Positions 46,983-60,900 are shown, numbered from the stretch's first letter. The stretch: 64,000 bases of DNA from Erythrocercus mccallii (GCA_013397435.1 VZRG01000347.1:124001-188000); one strand, 5' to 3'. Translations and numbers: made by a program. Notes: generated from the sequence alone by a model not told the origin.

Positions 46983-47941
46983 GGTATGTGGGAGGGCATC
47001 CTTAAGGTTTTGGTGTCTGCAAATTGAAGTAGCATTAAAGAGCGTGAAAGGGAAGAGAACAAACAAACAGTTCATCTGCACAGAGAGAATGCGTCCGTGA
47101 GTAAGTAATTTAGTTTATAGTGTGGAAGAAAAAAGTGACTGAGCAGTAATTAGTTTACTCTATTGTTTGTAATAATGTTATATGATTAACAGAGCATAAA
47201 TGGAAGAAGATGAGTGAGGGATTTTGCATTAGTGCTGTGGATTGCCTCAGCTTTGATATAAACATGAGAGGATTATCTCTTTATTAGCATGTCTGTTGGC
47301 AAAAGATGAAATATTTCTGGTGTTGCTCTGTATAACTTCCAATTTTACAAATAAAGCAATGAAGTACTCTTTTTCCATGGGTCAAAGTTAGCAAAGGAAG
47401 AAAAGAAATCTACTTTCCTGGGCAATGGCACCTGTGTTTGTGACAAGAGAGAATACTGCTGATGGCTTCTTTTAGGTAGTGGCCAGGCTACTGCTCAGCC
47501 TAGGAGGAACAGGGTGTTTTCCTGTTCCAGGGAGAGTAGAGTGCTGTAGCAAAATGCACTAGGTAAGTAGATTTAAAAAAAACTTACCAAGAACTAGAAC
47601 TGCAATGCCCCTTCCCTTCATGAAACTTTAAAACATGTATGTTTTAAGTTCTTTGAAGAGGGTTAAAATTTAAATTTAAAACTGAAACCTCAGACTTTGA
47701 CACATTGAATATTTGATTGTATTTGTTATTTTTCTTTAACAAATCTTGGTTATTGTTGACGTTTTCTGCAGAAATTTGCCTATTATTAGAAAGCTAAAAA
47801 AACAAAGGAATGTCCAACTGGAATGATACCATATTTTGCATCTAGTAGAGTTCAATATCACTGAATAGCAAGGAAACTGGTGATCTGAGACATTAAAGTG
47901 GCTTTGTAAGCTTCTAGCTATAGAGCCAACAGAGAGAAGAG
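46983..47941. other. Non-coding DNA, nothing recognised
   Basis: AT-rich and without a supported feature. The CR1 fragment starts at its right end. Confidence 0.5.
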
Positions 47942-48480
47942 TCACAAAATCATTTGGGCTGGAAGGGACTTAGCCAATATCCTGCTCAAAGTAGGTCAGC
48001 TATGAGGATCATCCAAGCTTTGTTCAGTTGGGTTTTGGAGGCTGCACAACCTCTTTGCGCCTCTGCTTAATTATTTTTGTAGTGGCTCTTTTCCCCTTGT
48101 ACTGTTAGAATAATTTTTTTCAATTAGTGCCTGCTGTCTCTCATTTTCCTGTTGTGCATCATGACAGACTTTATCATCTTGTCAGCCCCTCACTATTGTG
48201 TACTATTGGAGAGAAGCTGTTAAGTCCCTCACAAAGCTTTCTATTATCTTTTTTCCAAATCCAGCAAGCCTGACTGCCTCAATATCTTTGCAAAGGATGT
48301 GTGTTGTTTTGTGCTATTTTTGTTATTACTAGCATTAATTTGCTGGTTCTGGAGGGTCCAGTTCTGGCTGTGGTAGGTACAGTCTGACTAGAGCAAAGAA
48401 GAGCAATTTCTTGCCTTGAACAAGGTTTCTGTTGGCACAGAAGCCCAGGTTTGCCATGCTGCTCTGCATCAAATACTACT
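47942..48480 (-). mobile_element. CR1-like LINE 3' fragment (minus strand)
   Basis: On the plus strand this reads as the reverse complement of the CR1 3' end. It opens with an AATCATTTGGGCTGGAAGGG-type start and a GATCATCCAAG segment. Recognisable downstream blocks follow in CR1 order: GCTGCACAACCTCT, the TTTTCCCCTTGTACTGT segment, GGAGAGAAGCTGTTAAGTCCCTC, the CTCAATATCTTTG segment, GGTCCAGTTCTGG, and a TTTCTGTTGGCACAGAAGCC-like stretch. CR1 is the dominant LINE of birds and other sauropsids and is usually truncated at its 5' end, as here. The copy is strongly diverged, has no open reverse-transcriptase frame and must be old and inactive. The right boundary is approximate. Confidence 0.75.
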
Positions 48481-51400
48481 CAGTTTCTCTGTGATGGTAG
48501 GGTTTTATGGCAGAATGGATGGTAGCAGTGCTCTGTCCCTCCTGACTTTGTATCTGCAGAGGATGGTGGTTGCTGAAGAACAGAGATGTTCTTTGCCTTC
48601 AAGTGAGTTCTATTCCCTCCCTGGAAGGGGAGTAGCTCTGGGGTTAGTCTGAGTACTTGTATGAGATTTGCACCCTTTCCCCACACCTTTTCCCTTTCCA
48701 AAGGAGAAATAAGGAAAAGGAGTCTGTTAACAGCAAGTTTCATATTGGTCACATAAATAACAAATCTCCCAGATTCAGGAAACATGCTGAATAGCCAACC
48801 CTGAATTGAGGTGACATTTCTTTTTAGGGAATGGCAACACAATATTTGGAGAACAGGTGAGAGTAATAGACTTGAAAGTGTGTAAGTACACAAGGAAAGA
48901 TAACATACCAGTTATTTGTAGTTCTAACAATAATTTGGGGATTGTGCCTCTTCCATACATTTAAACTGTGTGATAAGTAAGAGTTCTTTTGCATCAGATG
49001 GTCTAAAGTACGTGAAACATCATGTCTGAGGGGAGAGTCAATCCATGTAGTTGCTTTTAACCTCTGATACAGTAGGTGTTCCCCTTTGGAATGGAAGCAG
49101 GAACCACCACTTCTTTAACACTGTTTTCATGGTGAGTCAGCTCACTATGCACGCCTTATTTGTCCTCATCCTCTTTTGTGACTTCTTAAATGGAAGTTAC
49201 TTCTGCAAGTTCTCTTTACAGCAACTTGTAGATGACTGCTGCCAGAGATACTGCAGAGCTCAGTAAATTTGGTTACATTCCTGAAATTGTCATTAATTAC
49301 ATGGGATAAGACTAGTGCAGTACAACTGCAAACACGCAGAACACAGCTCACTTACTGTAACAATGAACTGTGCTGTAATGCAGGCTGAAGAGAATGTTTT
49401 TAGAATTCTTTTAGATACTATTTGTATGGGGTTTAAAGGGTCAAGGGTAGTTTTATCTGAATGAAAGAAAGACATTACACATAGGAGTTCTTAGTCATTT
49501 AAATGTTCATATCATGGATAAATTTAACATCCAAGATTTAACACTCTGATCCCTTGACTCTTCAACACTGTCACTAAAACTTTTTCTGCTAGCCATTTTT
49601 TCCTTTAAAACTGAAGAAGAGTCTTTTACTGAGCTGTCAAATCTGCACTATTTCCATGTTGTATGTCAAGTGACATTGTGTTTCTGTCTTCTTTGTATGG
49701 AACAAAGTCACTGTGCAGTGATATGTAAAAGACAGTAAAACTTTGGGCTCAGATGTGTTTAATACAACTCATATTCTTGAAATAACTGAAGATGGGGATG
49801 AAAAACACCAATATCCATAGTTTAGGGAATATCTTACCTGTCATTAACAGCTAAGATGACGTAACGATTGCTCAACTTAGTCTAAATGTAGCTCGGCTTA
49901 AAATACCCTTTGTCCTTGGAGTCCTTTATGAACTCATTACATGCCTTGCACTCACCTGACTGAATTTCATGAATTGTGAACTGAGAACTCCCAGATGTTT
50001 CAGAGGCAGCTGAAGCATGTGCTTCTTGTGAAGTTGGTGTAGATTCAGTAGGGAGAGAATCCCAGCTCCAGTGCCATAATGGTTTAGAGTGTAAGGAAAA
50101 ACCTCACATCTGTTTAACATTTCAGATGCAGGTAATTTCAAATAGATTTTGCAAAATATAAGAACTAACTTACTTCTGGAGTAAAACACATTAAGTGGGA
50201 TAACCAGGACCTGTTGAATGAGGTGGAGATATGTTAATATCTGTTGTGTATATCCTAATAAGGGTGAGGATATTTTTTGCCTTTGGCTACTCAGATCTTT
50301 ATATTCCATGTAATTGCATGTTGTTTTGTTGAGGGCTTCACAAATGCCAGATATGGGTGAGGAAGGAGAAAAAGCTCTAGAAAAGTCAGAGTGGGCAGAT
50401 ACGTCCCAGAGAGGGCAGGTGGTCTCTAGTGAGAAATTACCTGGCTCTTAGGCTGAAGCAGATGCATCCTCAGGTCAGAATGATGTAAATGCATAACTCC
50501 ACTGTTTGGTGTGAATATCCAGGGCTGATGATGCAACTCTGTCCATAGCCCAGGGCATCATGTCCCTTGGCTCTTGTTGCCCAGCTGCAGCACTCCAGAG
50601 TGCCCAGGGGAAGTGCTCAGGCACCTCCACTGCCTCCTCTCCCTTGTTCACGTGTGTGCTCTGAGCTTCTCGGTCCCCTCTGGTGTCTCTATCCAGACCT
50701 GCTGGCTCTGCTTACCTGCAGTACAATGCCATGACCAAACTTCAGGCTTTTTTATGTACCTTTAATGTAATTGTTAATTTGTGTAGCTCTTGTTTAGAGA
50801 CAGCAAATCTATTAAAATCCCAAGGAAGTAATGAGGGAGCTTGTGCTTAAAGGTAAAGCTGGGTGGCTATGCACAATTAGCTCAGTGCAATACTTGTCTT
50901 GTAAAACTCTGAATAATGATGAGTCCCATTTGAAGGACTCATTTGCTCCCAAATGCCTTCAGAGACAGAACTATGAGAAAATGTATGTCCCTCTGTGCTT
51001 GTTTAATGATTATTGAACCCAAATTCACTATCTTTGTTTTGAGGAAAAAAAAGCTTCTGGTTTTAACTGCCAAGTTTCTGCATTGTCAAATCCAAGTTGA
51101 TGGAATATAAAGAAACACTATTGTAAGTTCCTGAGCAGAAATATTTTCATGGCTATTTTATGTTTGAATGAACTGTTCCATTTTTGTTTCTCCTAGCTGA
51201 ACCAATATTTTAAAAATCTAATTGGTTTATTTCCTGAATGTGGCTACAGACCAGGTTCCTGGAAGTCATCTCTCATTCATTAGGACCCTGAAGGGCCACA
51301 ATCTGCATGTGTCAAGTAAATAATTTAGATTTGTTGTATTATATATGTGACTTTTCTTAGTACAATCACCTTGAGAATTTGATGTTGATATTTTTGGTTT

Positions 51401-54400
51401 TCTTTAAATTTGTGGCACTGTATAATTAAGAGCGGAAAGAAAAATAAAAGCTTTATATAAGTTCTATAAGTTATATATATCTGTAAAGAGTCTATGCAAA
51501 TAAATTTGTATGATAAACTAAAACAAATTTTAATGTGTTTTCTAATGAATAGTGTTGAAAAAAGTCTACAAAATCAAATGTAAACAGCTTACCAGTCCTG
51601 TGTCTACTGCAGGCTCTTCCTTGCTTTTCAAGCAATACACCTTCTTATAGCTACAATTAAATTTTAATGCGAACTGTTATAGGTAAAGGCTCATTGTCAT
51701 TGCTAGTAATTTATGGTGTCAAACTCTTAATGTTTTTTATAGGTACAGTATGGCTCATTTACTGTTCCCATGATCCCTTGTGATGGATCTTTACAGATGT
51801 TTAAAATAACTTATGCTTTCGATTATAAGAATGTTACCAGTTCAAATTTTTCCTTTGCTATACATCATAAGCTTTGAAATGAATTGCCAGTTTAGTTACA
51901 GTTCTAAAGCAGAGTACTTGGGAATTAGCTTGTGATGATATAACATGAAAGAAAAGCTCTTATTTGATCAGGGAAGAATGCTAGAGAGCTTTGGTTGTGT
52001 GTCTTAAAAATATGCATTGCTAGAGGTATGCTTTCAGGAGAAATTGCTCTAATGCAGGCTAATGTCAGGGACAAATGCAATTCCATTTTGTAAGCCTTCC
52101 AAAGGTAAAATTGTCGTTGTTCAAGAAACCAGTTAAGAGGGAACAACTGCAGGCAGCAGGTATCTCCACTGCAGAAGTGTGAGTATCTCTTCCTGTGTAC
52201 CTTAGAACTAAATGTGCGTGTGCTGGTTTTCAACTCCTTCCTTGGTTTTTCTGTGCAAGGAAAGCTGTGCTGGCTAGGGGGCTGGAAGCCAGAGGTGTTC
52301 CTCCCTGGATTTTTGGGAAGTAGGGACTGCAGAGGTGCCTGCCCTGAAGCTCAGACAGGCTAGGCTGTCTGTAAAAGCGCTTTCATAGCTGCTCTTGATG
52401 GGTCCCATCTTGAGCAAAGCAGAGCAAGAAGGCACAGTTAACTGACTCACTTATTAGGAAATGTCTAGGGATAAAATTGGGAATTTCATAGTATTTCATA
52501 CTTCAGTGACATGCAGAAACACATTTTGCTTCAGCTTTCAGTTGCTGCCCTGGTCCAAAGTAGAGCAGTCTGGAGGATGTTTTAGCTTGATCTACAATCA
52601 GAATATTTCTTCTCACTCTTTCAGAAGTGTTGGCAAATATAAAACTGTAGCATTAATAAAAATGTGCGTGTCTAGTAGACAATGGAGAAGGAACAGGGAC
52701 TGGAGAGGTCCTCACACTATTTTCAGCTTCAGTGTATTTTATAAAAGTGAAATGCATTGGGTATATGCCTGGAGAAATGCTGTAAGGATATGAAAGGAAG
52801 ATATATTCGCCCACATTTCTATCCTAATATTGAGAGATAAGAATATATAGTATGTGAAAAATACTATGTGATAGGTGTTGTATGACTATATAAATGCAAA
52901 CAGTCCCTCCTTTCTCTCCTTTTCCATGTCCGTTTTGATATTGAAGCATCTGTAGCCCTTCAGGCTCACAGCCAGTCAATCCCCAGCTTGTACTGTTGGT
53001 TGGGTTTTACTAACTGGTACTAATCATCATATTTTGGAGGTGTTTCCTGTGTATTTATCCTTGTGGTGGGACCAGCACCATATTATCTGATTTAACTTCC
53101 TCTGCTCATGCTGTAGATGTCAATCCTGGAGCATTTTACTTGTTTCATTGAAAGAATTTTGCAGAGTGGTTAGAAGGGAGACATCTCTTTCCTTTTCCCT
53201 GTCTCCAGTTTTGAAGGGGAAAAAAAGGCAAAAAAAAAAATACTTGTTTAGTGATAGTCCACACATTTGGTAACAAAGTTAACACATCTCTGATTCAAAG
53301 CAAGTTCTAGTTCATGGCTTTGGATTGCCTGTTGTTCTTTGAATGCAGTTTGAAAAACCATGTAGTTTTATTTTTTACACATTGCTTTGTCAGTAAGCAG
53401 GTGGCTTCACTGACAGCTTTGTTTGTGGATATGTAATCAGGCCCGGAGGAATGTGGGAAAGCCACAAGAGAAGATTTCTTGTCATCTGTCAGGGCTTGTC
53501 AAAGTAAAATTAGCGAGTGGAGAGAAATATGGAATTATATATTTAGCCAAAAGAATGAAATGCAAAAAAAAATTAGAAATATGTATTGATATATATAGAA
53601 GCACAAATATATAGCTGGATATATTTCTGCAAAGCACTGAGGGGAAGGAAGATGTGAAGTGGAACTTGTAACTGGCTCACAAAGCCATCTGCTAACAGTG
53701 AAGACTTTGAGGGCTGACTTTTTCAGGAGCAACTAGTGCCAAGTGCTCTTTGTCCTTGAAAATATCTACGTGTTGTCTTCATGGATTCAGAATGGCAGAG
53801 AAGTTGCTTGCTTAAAATTACACAAACTAGGATAATGCAGCCTTCAGTGATGCCAGTATTGAAGAGGGATGTTCTCTACAATCTTCTGTCAGGACAAACC
53901 CATTAAAATCAGGGTAGAATAAGGCAAGTACTCTAGGTTATCACTGCTACCTTTTTAATATTTAGAAGCTATGATATTAACGGGAGTCTAAATTAGGAAG
54001 AATAATAAAGAAAAAAATATAGAAAGGATACTACCAAGAGTAGTATCCAGCGAGGTGTTCTTGAGCTGAATACAAGATAATGTCTTAAGCCTGAGCCATT
54101 ACAAAGACAAGGAAGCAGAATGGAAGTTTCATATCCTTGCAGGTTCTTTAATTAAAAATTTTCGTGGACTGACTTAATGTGCCCAGATAAAACATTGAAG
54201 TTTAGCATCTAACCCTGGCCCAGCCAGTGTGTCACTTGTGGCCATCCTCTGGAATTGCTGTCATGCTGTTGAGAATTGAGTGAACACTGCCAACTATTGG
54301 TAGATAAATTGAGAGCATTACTCCCACAACATGCGTATTAACACGCCATATGCCAGGAGCTAACATATTTAAGCTTAGAAAATTGCCATAGAGGATGAGA

Positions 54401-54918
54401 GAAAATATAGTAAGAGGTGTTACCAACTGTATTATTGCTTAAGCTACATAAATCTTGGAAATCAATATTTTATTCAGTGTAATTCCACATGATGCAATTA
54501 AAAGTAACAGGAAGAAGAAAATATTTCTATACATAGGAAGCTTCTGGTTAAGACTGTGGCGTAGGACACCTGTACTGCAGTTTGGAAATGACAGTGCACT
54601 TTAAATGGAATAACTGTGGGAACAGATGCTCGCACATTAAGCGCTCAGTCTTACATACAGCTAAAGTTTACTTTCAGGCTTGGGAAGTTTGTTTTCAGAC
54701 CTCTAGGGAATCTCAATGGGTTGTGTGACAAGTGGTCACCTTGCAGGAGGTGGGATAAATTTACATTTTACTTGTGTTAATTCCAGGTGATTTTTTTCTT
54801 TTGAATGTGAAATGGGAGTTGATGTAATGATCATAGAGGATACCAGGCTGACAGCTCTGAAAACAAAACATTTCTGTTTATCAAATGTCTTATTGTTCCT
54901 CACTTGCAAGCTGGAGAA
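48481..54918. other. Non-coding DNA
   Basis: No gene supported. The longest frame is 127 codons (minus strand, 49926-50309), with no recognised domain. GC-richer patches at 50.33-50.76 and 52.24-52.44 kb are unassigned. An AT-rich tract lies at 51447-51490, and a polyA-like run near 53230. Confidence 0.55.
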
Positions 54919-54940
54919 GATCCCATCTGTGGATGGGATC
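54919..54940. repeat. Short inverted repeat (9-bp arms, 4-base loop)
   Basis: GATCCCATC at 54919-54927 is the exact reverse complement of GATGGGATC at 54932-54940. No coding or element context seen. Confidence 0.85.
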
Positions 54941-56271
54941 CACATTTTTTTTCCTTCTATGATTTGTGTTAATGGCTAACCAAGCATGCATTTTTGATCT
55001 ACCTTTCTGCTCTTTTGCTTATTGGAATTAGAAAATAGTTGTATAAACTAATCTCATGGATGCTTCTGTGCATGTAGTTGATATTCAATTGCTTTATTTT
55101 TGAGCCATTGTTTTCAGACATAGTGTCAGTACAAATTTTGTATTCTGGTCTTAGAATTTTCTAGATTAATCTGATGGATTTTGCAGTGATTTAGGATGGA
55201 CATATGCAGCTTTGTTGGTAGCTTCAGAAATTTTTCTCAAATAGCCAGGGCAAAAAACCAGGTCAATGACTTTCAGTCATTATCCAGTAAGTGGGAAGTG
55301 TTTGATTAGATGACTAAACATTTTCCTTATTCTAAGTGATTGTGTTGCTTTATCTTCTTGTTTCCAAAGTATGAGAATGAACCAATGTAAAATATCTTGA
55401 CTTGCAGGCATATGAAGAGAAGATAATTGGTGAAGTAAACTTCTAAGTGAATTTGGGCTGTCAGCAAATGAAAATTGGCTGAAAAAAATTAATAAGTCCT
55501 GTAATGATAAATCCTATTGTCTGTGGAGCACAAAACAATGCTTTCCTCTAAAATCCTATCAAATATAGGTGGAGGGGCTGCAAAAGTTTCCTGAAGAGCT
55601 GTGTGTTGGGATTTTACCCATCTGTCTCCTCAAAGGACGTTGTGGATTGCTCTGAGCAGCTTGCCATGGATTCAGTGTTCCCTTAACCTCTCAGGACCTT
55701 TTCCATTTGCTTCTGTAGGAATGGTTGACTGCATCTGCATGCAGTGTGGTAGTCCTCATCCAGATCCCATGTCCCCCAGGGAGAGCTGTCAAAGCAGTGT
55801 CCTCACTTGCTGTTGGACACTGGAAAACTAAACAAAAGTGATGGAATTTGCATTTTACATGTTTCCAAAATGCAGGCTTGGAGAAAATGATCTTGCCAAA
55901 ATTTTTCTTGTACCTAAAGCACTCCTGTCTATCAGAATGCACTTGGTGTGGATTTACACTGAGCAATAAAACTTTTCCCTGCTTCACGTTGCCAATATGG
56001 AGATGTATCTTTGCATTATCTGTCTTGCTACCTCTGGTTTTGTCCAAAGCTACAGCAGTTAATAATGAAAAAGGGAGAAGTTTCAACTACATATACACTT
56101 GTAGACCAGTGGAAAAAGAATATGAAATTCCTGCCCTCAGGGAAAAGAATATGAAATACCAGGGAAAGTCTCAAGCAAAAGAAATATCTTTCACTGAGGG
56201 GAAAAAAGGCTTAGAACAAATCACCAATGCAAGAGGCAGCTGCTGAAGGTAAAGCTGCCAAAATATCGTTT
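54941..56271. other. Non-coding DNA
   Basis: Frames on opposite strands (55691-56086 minus, 55848-56246 plus) overlap and show no family. A 17-bp direct repeat with one mismatch (core AAAAGAATATGAAAT) occurs at 56112-56128 and 56141-56157. Confidence 0.5.
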
Positions 56272-56312
56272 GAAATCTGATATCTTAAACTTTATGTAAG
56301 ATATCAGGTTTT
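56272..56312. repeat. Near-perfect 16-bp stem-loop
   Basis: An 11-bp perfect inverted repeat (CTGATATCTTA at 56277-56287, TAAGATATCAG at 56297-56307) extends outward through a G-T pair, three A-T pairs and a further G-T pair. This gives 16 paired positions around a 9-base loop. It is longer than the other chance palindromes in the window. It is AT-rich and too short for a normal microRNA precursor. It might be the remnant of a small inverted-repeat transposon, but no terminal repeats or target duplication were seen. Confidence 0.8.
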
Positions 56313-58139
56313 CTATACCTTGTATACCTTATAACATCTTTACCATTTATGGTATCTTTATAATTACAAACATCTGTACCATTGGGATATGACAGAGGAG
56401 TTTGAGGCAGAGTTCAGGGACAGGGGTGTGGAATAAAACCAGCCACAATTTCTTGACAGTCTTTCCAGTGAGATGGTGTGCACCACTTCAAACTATTGTT
56501 GTACCAATTAATGTGTTTTGTAAAACATTCTGACATACTCTGAAAATCTGGAAGTCAGAGGGGTTATAGATAACTCATATTAAAACATTTTGCAGATGTT
56601 GCTGACAAAATTAATTTTTTTCCATTTCTGAAACGTGTTTGTAGATGCTTTAATTAGATCATATTTTTTCCCTGAGAATTTCATTTCCTTTAAGGCTTCT
56701 GTTCTATGTAGTTAGCTATATTCTGCAGGCCATTAAAATATCTAGCAGTTAAGATAGATTATGAGCTTCTATTCTTAAAATGACTAGAGTAAATGTACTC
56801 TTTGCCATTTTCTCTTAACCTGAATGATGGCAAGTACTTCTTTTTGTTCTGGGGTCACTGCTCATCTATTGGTTCAATCACCTCACCCCTGTCATTTATA
56901 TGGAATCAAACAGATAAATAACAAGTGTATATCTAGTTAAGACATTAATAAAAACTTCATTTCCTATAGATATCTCCATTGATAAGCAACTCACCCTGCA
57001 GCTCAATTTCAGTTTCTTGTAGTGAGGGCTGTCAGGCTTTCAGCCCTCTCAACTTGTATTTTTTCCTTTTCTTAAACACCAAACCCACCAAACTGAGTCC
57101 AGAACAAATAGAGAAGAGGGTTAAGCTACTGTGATGCTGCAACCAGGCTCGTTCCAGATTTTTAAGTCTTAAAGTTTTGGTAATCATGAAGATTTCTCTT
57201 TGTCAGCCCTTTCTTCATTCCAATGTAGATGTTAGTTTTATCCTAGGTTCTCAATAGCCTTTACACAAGTAGTTTGTGTTTTTTTCTTAACACCCTCAAT
57301 GAGCTAAATAGCATTTGTTGGGTAAGACCCCTCTCACCTTCACTGAATGGCACTTGCAGTTCAGTACTGTTTTTGTTCTGTAATGCTCACAAACCATTCT
57401 GAGGCACAAACCTATTTGTTGTCACACTCTGTGCCTGCATTTAAAATGTGCAGAATTTTCTTTATTTCATTTCATAAATATTTTTCCTGCCTTGGAGCTT
57501 ATCCCCAAGAGTCTATCTGTATGAATTTGCCACCACCAAAAGTAGAGTTCAGTGTTTTTGAAAAGAATAAAAAAGTATCAAAGGGACCTGGTGCCCAGAT
57601 TACAATATAGGTTTTCCATTACAAATTAAATTTCTTGGAGAGGAATAGGGACAGTGTCATTTTAACACAAGTTGCTTGTACGTCTTCCTTAGAGATTTTA
57701 GCAGTGTGTTATTTCTCTGCTTAGATCACTGTTTCCTTAGACAAAGTACCATAAAGTTGAATTTATAGGATAATTCAGTCCAATTGTTTTGGGTTTTGTT
57801 CACTAGTCTTTACAGGAAACACACTTGCAGGCTTTACTTTAATGTAAGAAGTATTTATGCGTATTTTGTTAAATTAAAAGCTTGATTTGTCACTGTCTTC
57901 TAACATTTATTTTCTACTCTAGTTTTTATTTTCTTGGAATTCAAATACATAGTAGAGGGACTCATTTTGTGTTGTGGTGATATTTTTCCTCTGCGAAAGA
58001 GCTACTATAGAAAAACACTGAGGATATCTAAGCAGTATTATAACCTCATGTGGATAACTAAAATTTATTTTTAAATGTGGATTTTTCTATAGTTGCAGTG
58101 GGCAGAATATTATGGTGCCTAGGAACAGTAACATGCATT
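56313..58139. other. Non-coding DNA, nothing recognised
   Basis: AT-rich with short frames only. Confidence 0.55.
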
Positions 58140-58680
58140 ATTTCCATTGAAGCATCTTTGTCATCTTTTTGTCTGCTCTTTCAGCTTTGGGGTGGGGTCT
58201 TTGTGGAGTTCTTGTTTAGCTGCAGCATTTGGTTTGGAAAGGCTTGGAATCCTTTTCCAGTTCCTTTTTTATGTCATGGATGAAGATGTTGACAGAAACC
58301 AGTACCTAGGGAGTGTCTCTGACTTAGCCTCGCCCTGCACAGCAGTGGTTAAGCATTGTTATTTGCTTTTGTTGCTTGGATTAGCACTCAGTCTTGGCTG
58401 TTCCCTCTAGTCTAGTGCAACTTTTCTTTTTTTAATAATGTTTGGATTTGTAGCTGTGCTATGTTCATGGAATCCCTTCACTCACATGCTATTAGACATT
58501 GCCATGGAGTTTTCAGGGCTGGCAGGGTTTCCCCTCACAGAAACCATCCTGCACTTTCATAATAAACTGTGTTTATGAATTTGCTCAGTTATTTTATTTT
58601 ATCGTAGATGTGATCTTGCTAGAGATGAAATTCAAACTTGCCAGGCTGTCTGAATCCCTTGTAGACCTTTCATGCTTATG
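58140..58680 (-). mobile_element. Ancient CR1/L3-like LINE relic (minus strand)
   Basis: Several blocks match, in order, the antisense strand of the CR1/L3 reverse-transcriptase region: TCATGGATGAAGATGTTGAC followed by a CAGTACCTAGGG-like stretch, then CAGAAACCATCCTGCA, and later GTGATCTTGCTAGAGATGAAAT followed by AACTTGCCAGGCTG. Between them the sequence is eroded and no frame is maintained. This is weaker than the fragment at 48 kb because the similarity is patchy. Boundaries are approximate. The alternative is coincidental similarity of T/G-rich DNA. Confidence 0.45.
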
Positions 58681-59199
58681 AAATGGAGTTTCTTGGGAAA
58701 AGATCAGTCTTTTAGCAGGGTCACTGTGATGACAGTTTGTATAGCAAGGGAAAAAGCACAAAATATATAGTATTACATTGAAAAAGCAATAAATCTTAGG
58801 TTTTTTTGGAAGATGCAGTCAGCTGTGTATTTCCTGGATTTTCAGATTTCAGTGATGATGAACTCAAACTTTATATGCCTCCTGACTGGACTTTGTCCCT
58901 TGAGCTGACTCTTAAACCAGTCATCTCTGTGGGTTTTTTTATTCTGCAGACCATTTGGAGGAAAAGAGGATAACATGGAAGTCCAATGTGTGAATGTCAA
59001 TCCTTTTTGAGATTTCTCTGAAGAGAATTTAGGAGAAGTTCCTCATTTCAATACAAAAATCCAGAAGAATTTGTATTTGACTGTAGATTTGTTTTACTGC
59101 TCTTGAAAGTTTGTCAAAAATTTTTTCTTTTTTATCCTTTTTCATATTTCTCATCATTTCAGGAAAGTACAAAACTTTCCATGCTTGTCTCCCTTGTTA

Positions 59200-59262
59200 G
59201 TTACAAACAAACAGAAACAAACCAGAGAAACCCCAAACAAAAACCAAACCCCCCTCAAGCCC
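59200..59262 (+). repeat. A/C-rich low-complexity tract
   Basis: Built mostly of ACAAACAAAC, CCCCAAAC and CCAAACCCCC words, similar in style to the tract at 46.86 kb. Confidence 0.75.
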
Positions 59263-60887
59263 CTCAGTACTTCTCCTTAAAAAAGTTCTGTTGTGTCTGT
59301 ACATGAAGCACAGGAAGCTTATTTAGGATTACATCCTTTCCCAGTCTATTCACTTTTGAGCTCTTTCCCTGGGGAGGCTTAGCCTCAGGCATTTATGACA
59401 CTGATACTGTGCTATGTGACATAGGGGAATTTTCCCCCCCAACATTCATCCAGCTCTTAGGATACAGGAGCTTGGAGTTTGCAGCAGTGCCTCATCCCTT
59501 GGCAGTTCTGGAGTTCACTTTTGCCCTGGAAACTTCCAGGTGTAGGAAAACCTCTGGAGTTGCACTTCCTGTGCAGTTTGGGCAGCCCCCAGCCTTCTTC
59601 CAGGTGAGTATGGTTCAATCTCTTAGAGTCAAATGCTTCTTTCATCATTGTGCTGTTAGTAATTCTCTGGTGCAAGAATGTTTTAACAGACTGAATGGTG
59701 ATCTATGTTGTCATGCTTCCATCACACAAATAATAAAATCTGTTGAAATATCTGGAAGCTAGCCAAAATTGCTTTGCAGTAGCCCTGTAATGAAAAAGGA
59801 AAAAAGGTGAAATTTCTAGAATATATAAAGTATAACAACTTTTTTATAAGTAGATTTTACTTAGCTTTTACAAAGTGTATTTCATTATTTTTATGTGCAG
59901 ATTTGGGAGAAGATGTTTTAAAGTTTCCAAATATGACGGGCACTTAGATATTCCTGAAACAGAACCATGCCTGTGGATATGAGCAGGTTGTGTTCACTGG
60001 CCATACTCAAGTGCACTTTCTGAGAAGTCTTCAGCTACATTTGCTGTCAGTAGCATCTGTGCAACTTAGAAACAACTTAAAAATAAATAATCACAGAACA
60101 TACTTGAGTTTTGCCCTGGTATTAGTGAAGTGAAAAACCAGTCCCTGGGAGTCTTTGCTATTCAAACTGAGCACTCATTGAATACTGTGCATGTAATTAA
60201 GTCCTACACTTGTATCAGTTGTCTGGGTTTCAATGTGTTCAGGCAAGATCTCACCTATTGATGTCAGAAATGTTCTCAAACAATAAGATTTTCTTGGAGT
60301 TTTCTGATCTGGAGTCTCTTGATGGAAAGGCAGACGTCAAGTTCTTTCATGATGCACAATGGTCTAAAAGGAAAGAAGTAATACTTGGAGATTTCACTAT
60401 AAACAAAGTCCTTAAAGCATTTTCTTAGGAGTGGTTCACAATCTGTAAGTGTTGATCCTGTTGATCTCTACTACTGAGCCTTCAAAACCACAAAAAGAAG
60501 TTATATGCTTCCTAAATGTTATTTTGTTTCAGATCTTACAGTTCAAAAAAATCTGAGCTTTTCATCACAGATAATTTCAAAAGGGCTCTTCGGTTCAAGT
60601 GCCCATTGAAGTCATTGTAAGTTTTATTGGTCTGTACCCTGAGGAAGGCTTGCAGGTTAAACATTTAATTTAAGCTTAGCTGGGCCTGATATTTTTGCTA
60701 TATTGCACAGAAGCACACTGAGTTTAACAAGCAAACAGTGCTGGGGCTGCACTGAATCAGGTTCTTTTGTGTTCCATACCATACAAATCTGGAACTCCAT
60801 GGGGACCTTAGCCTGTGGTCCCTATTCTACTCCAGAACTTTACAAGTTGCAGAAGCCCTTCAACTCAGGGCTTGGTTTTTTTTGTGG

Positions 60888-60900
60888 TTTTTTTTTTTTT
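60888..60900 (+). repeat. Poly-T run (13 T)
   Basis: An uninterrupted run of 13 T preceded by other short T runs. A mononucleotide repeat; it would be a minus-strand poly-A, but no retroposed sequence was recognised beside it. Confidence 0.85.

Noticed and set aside
46811..47100. Lys/Pro/Asn-rich overlapping plus-strand frames
   Set aside because: They are produced by the A/C-rich tract, which cannot form stop codons without T.
60586..60602. GGTTCAAG word resembling a tRNA B box
   Set aside because: The CC that should follow at the fixed distance is missing, there is no A box upstream, and no cloverleaf can be drawn.
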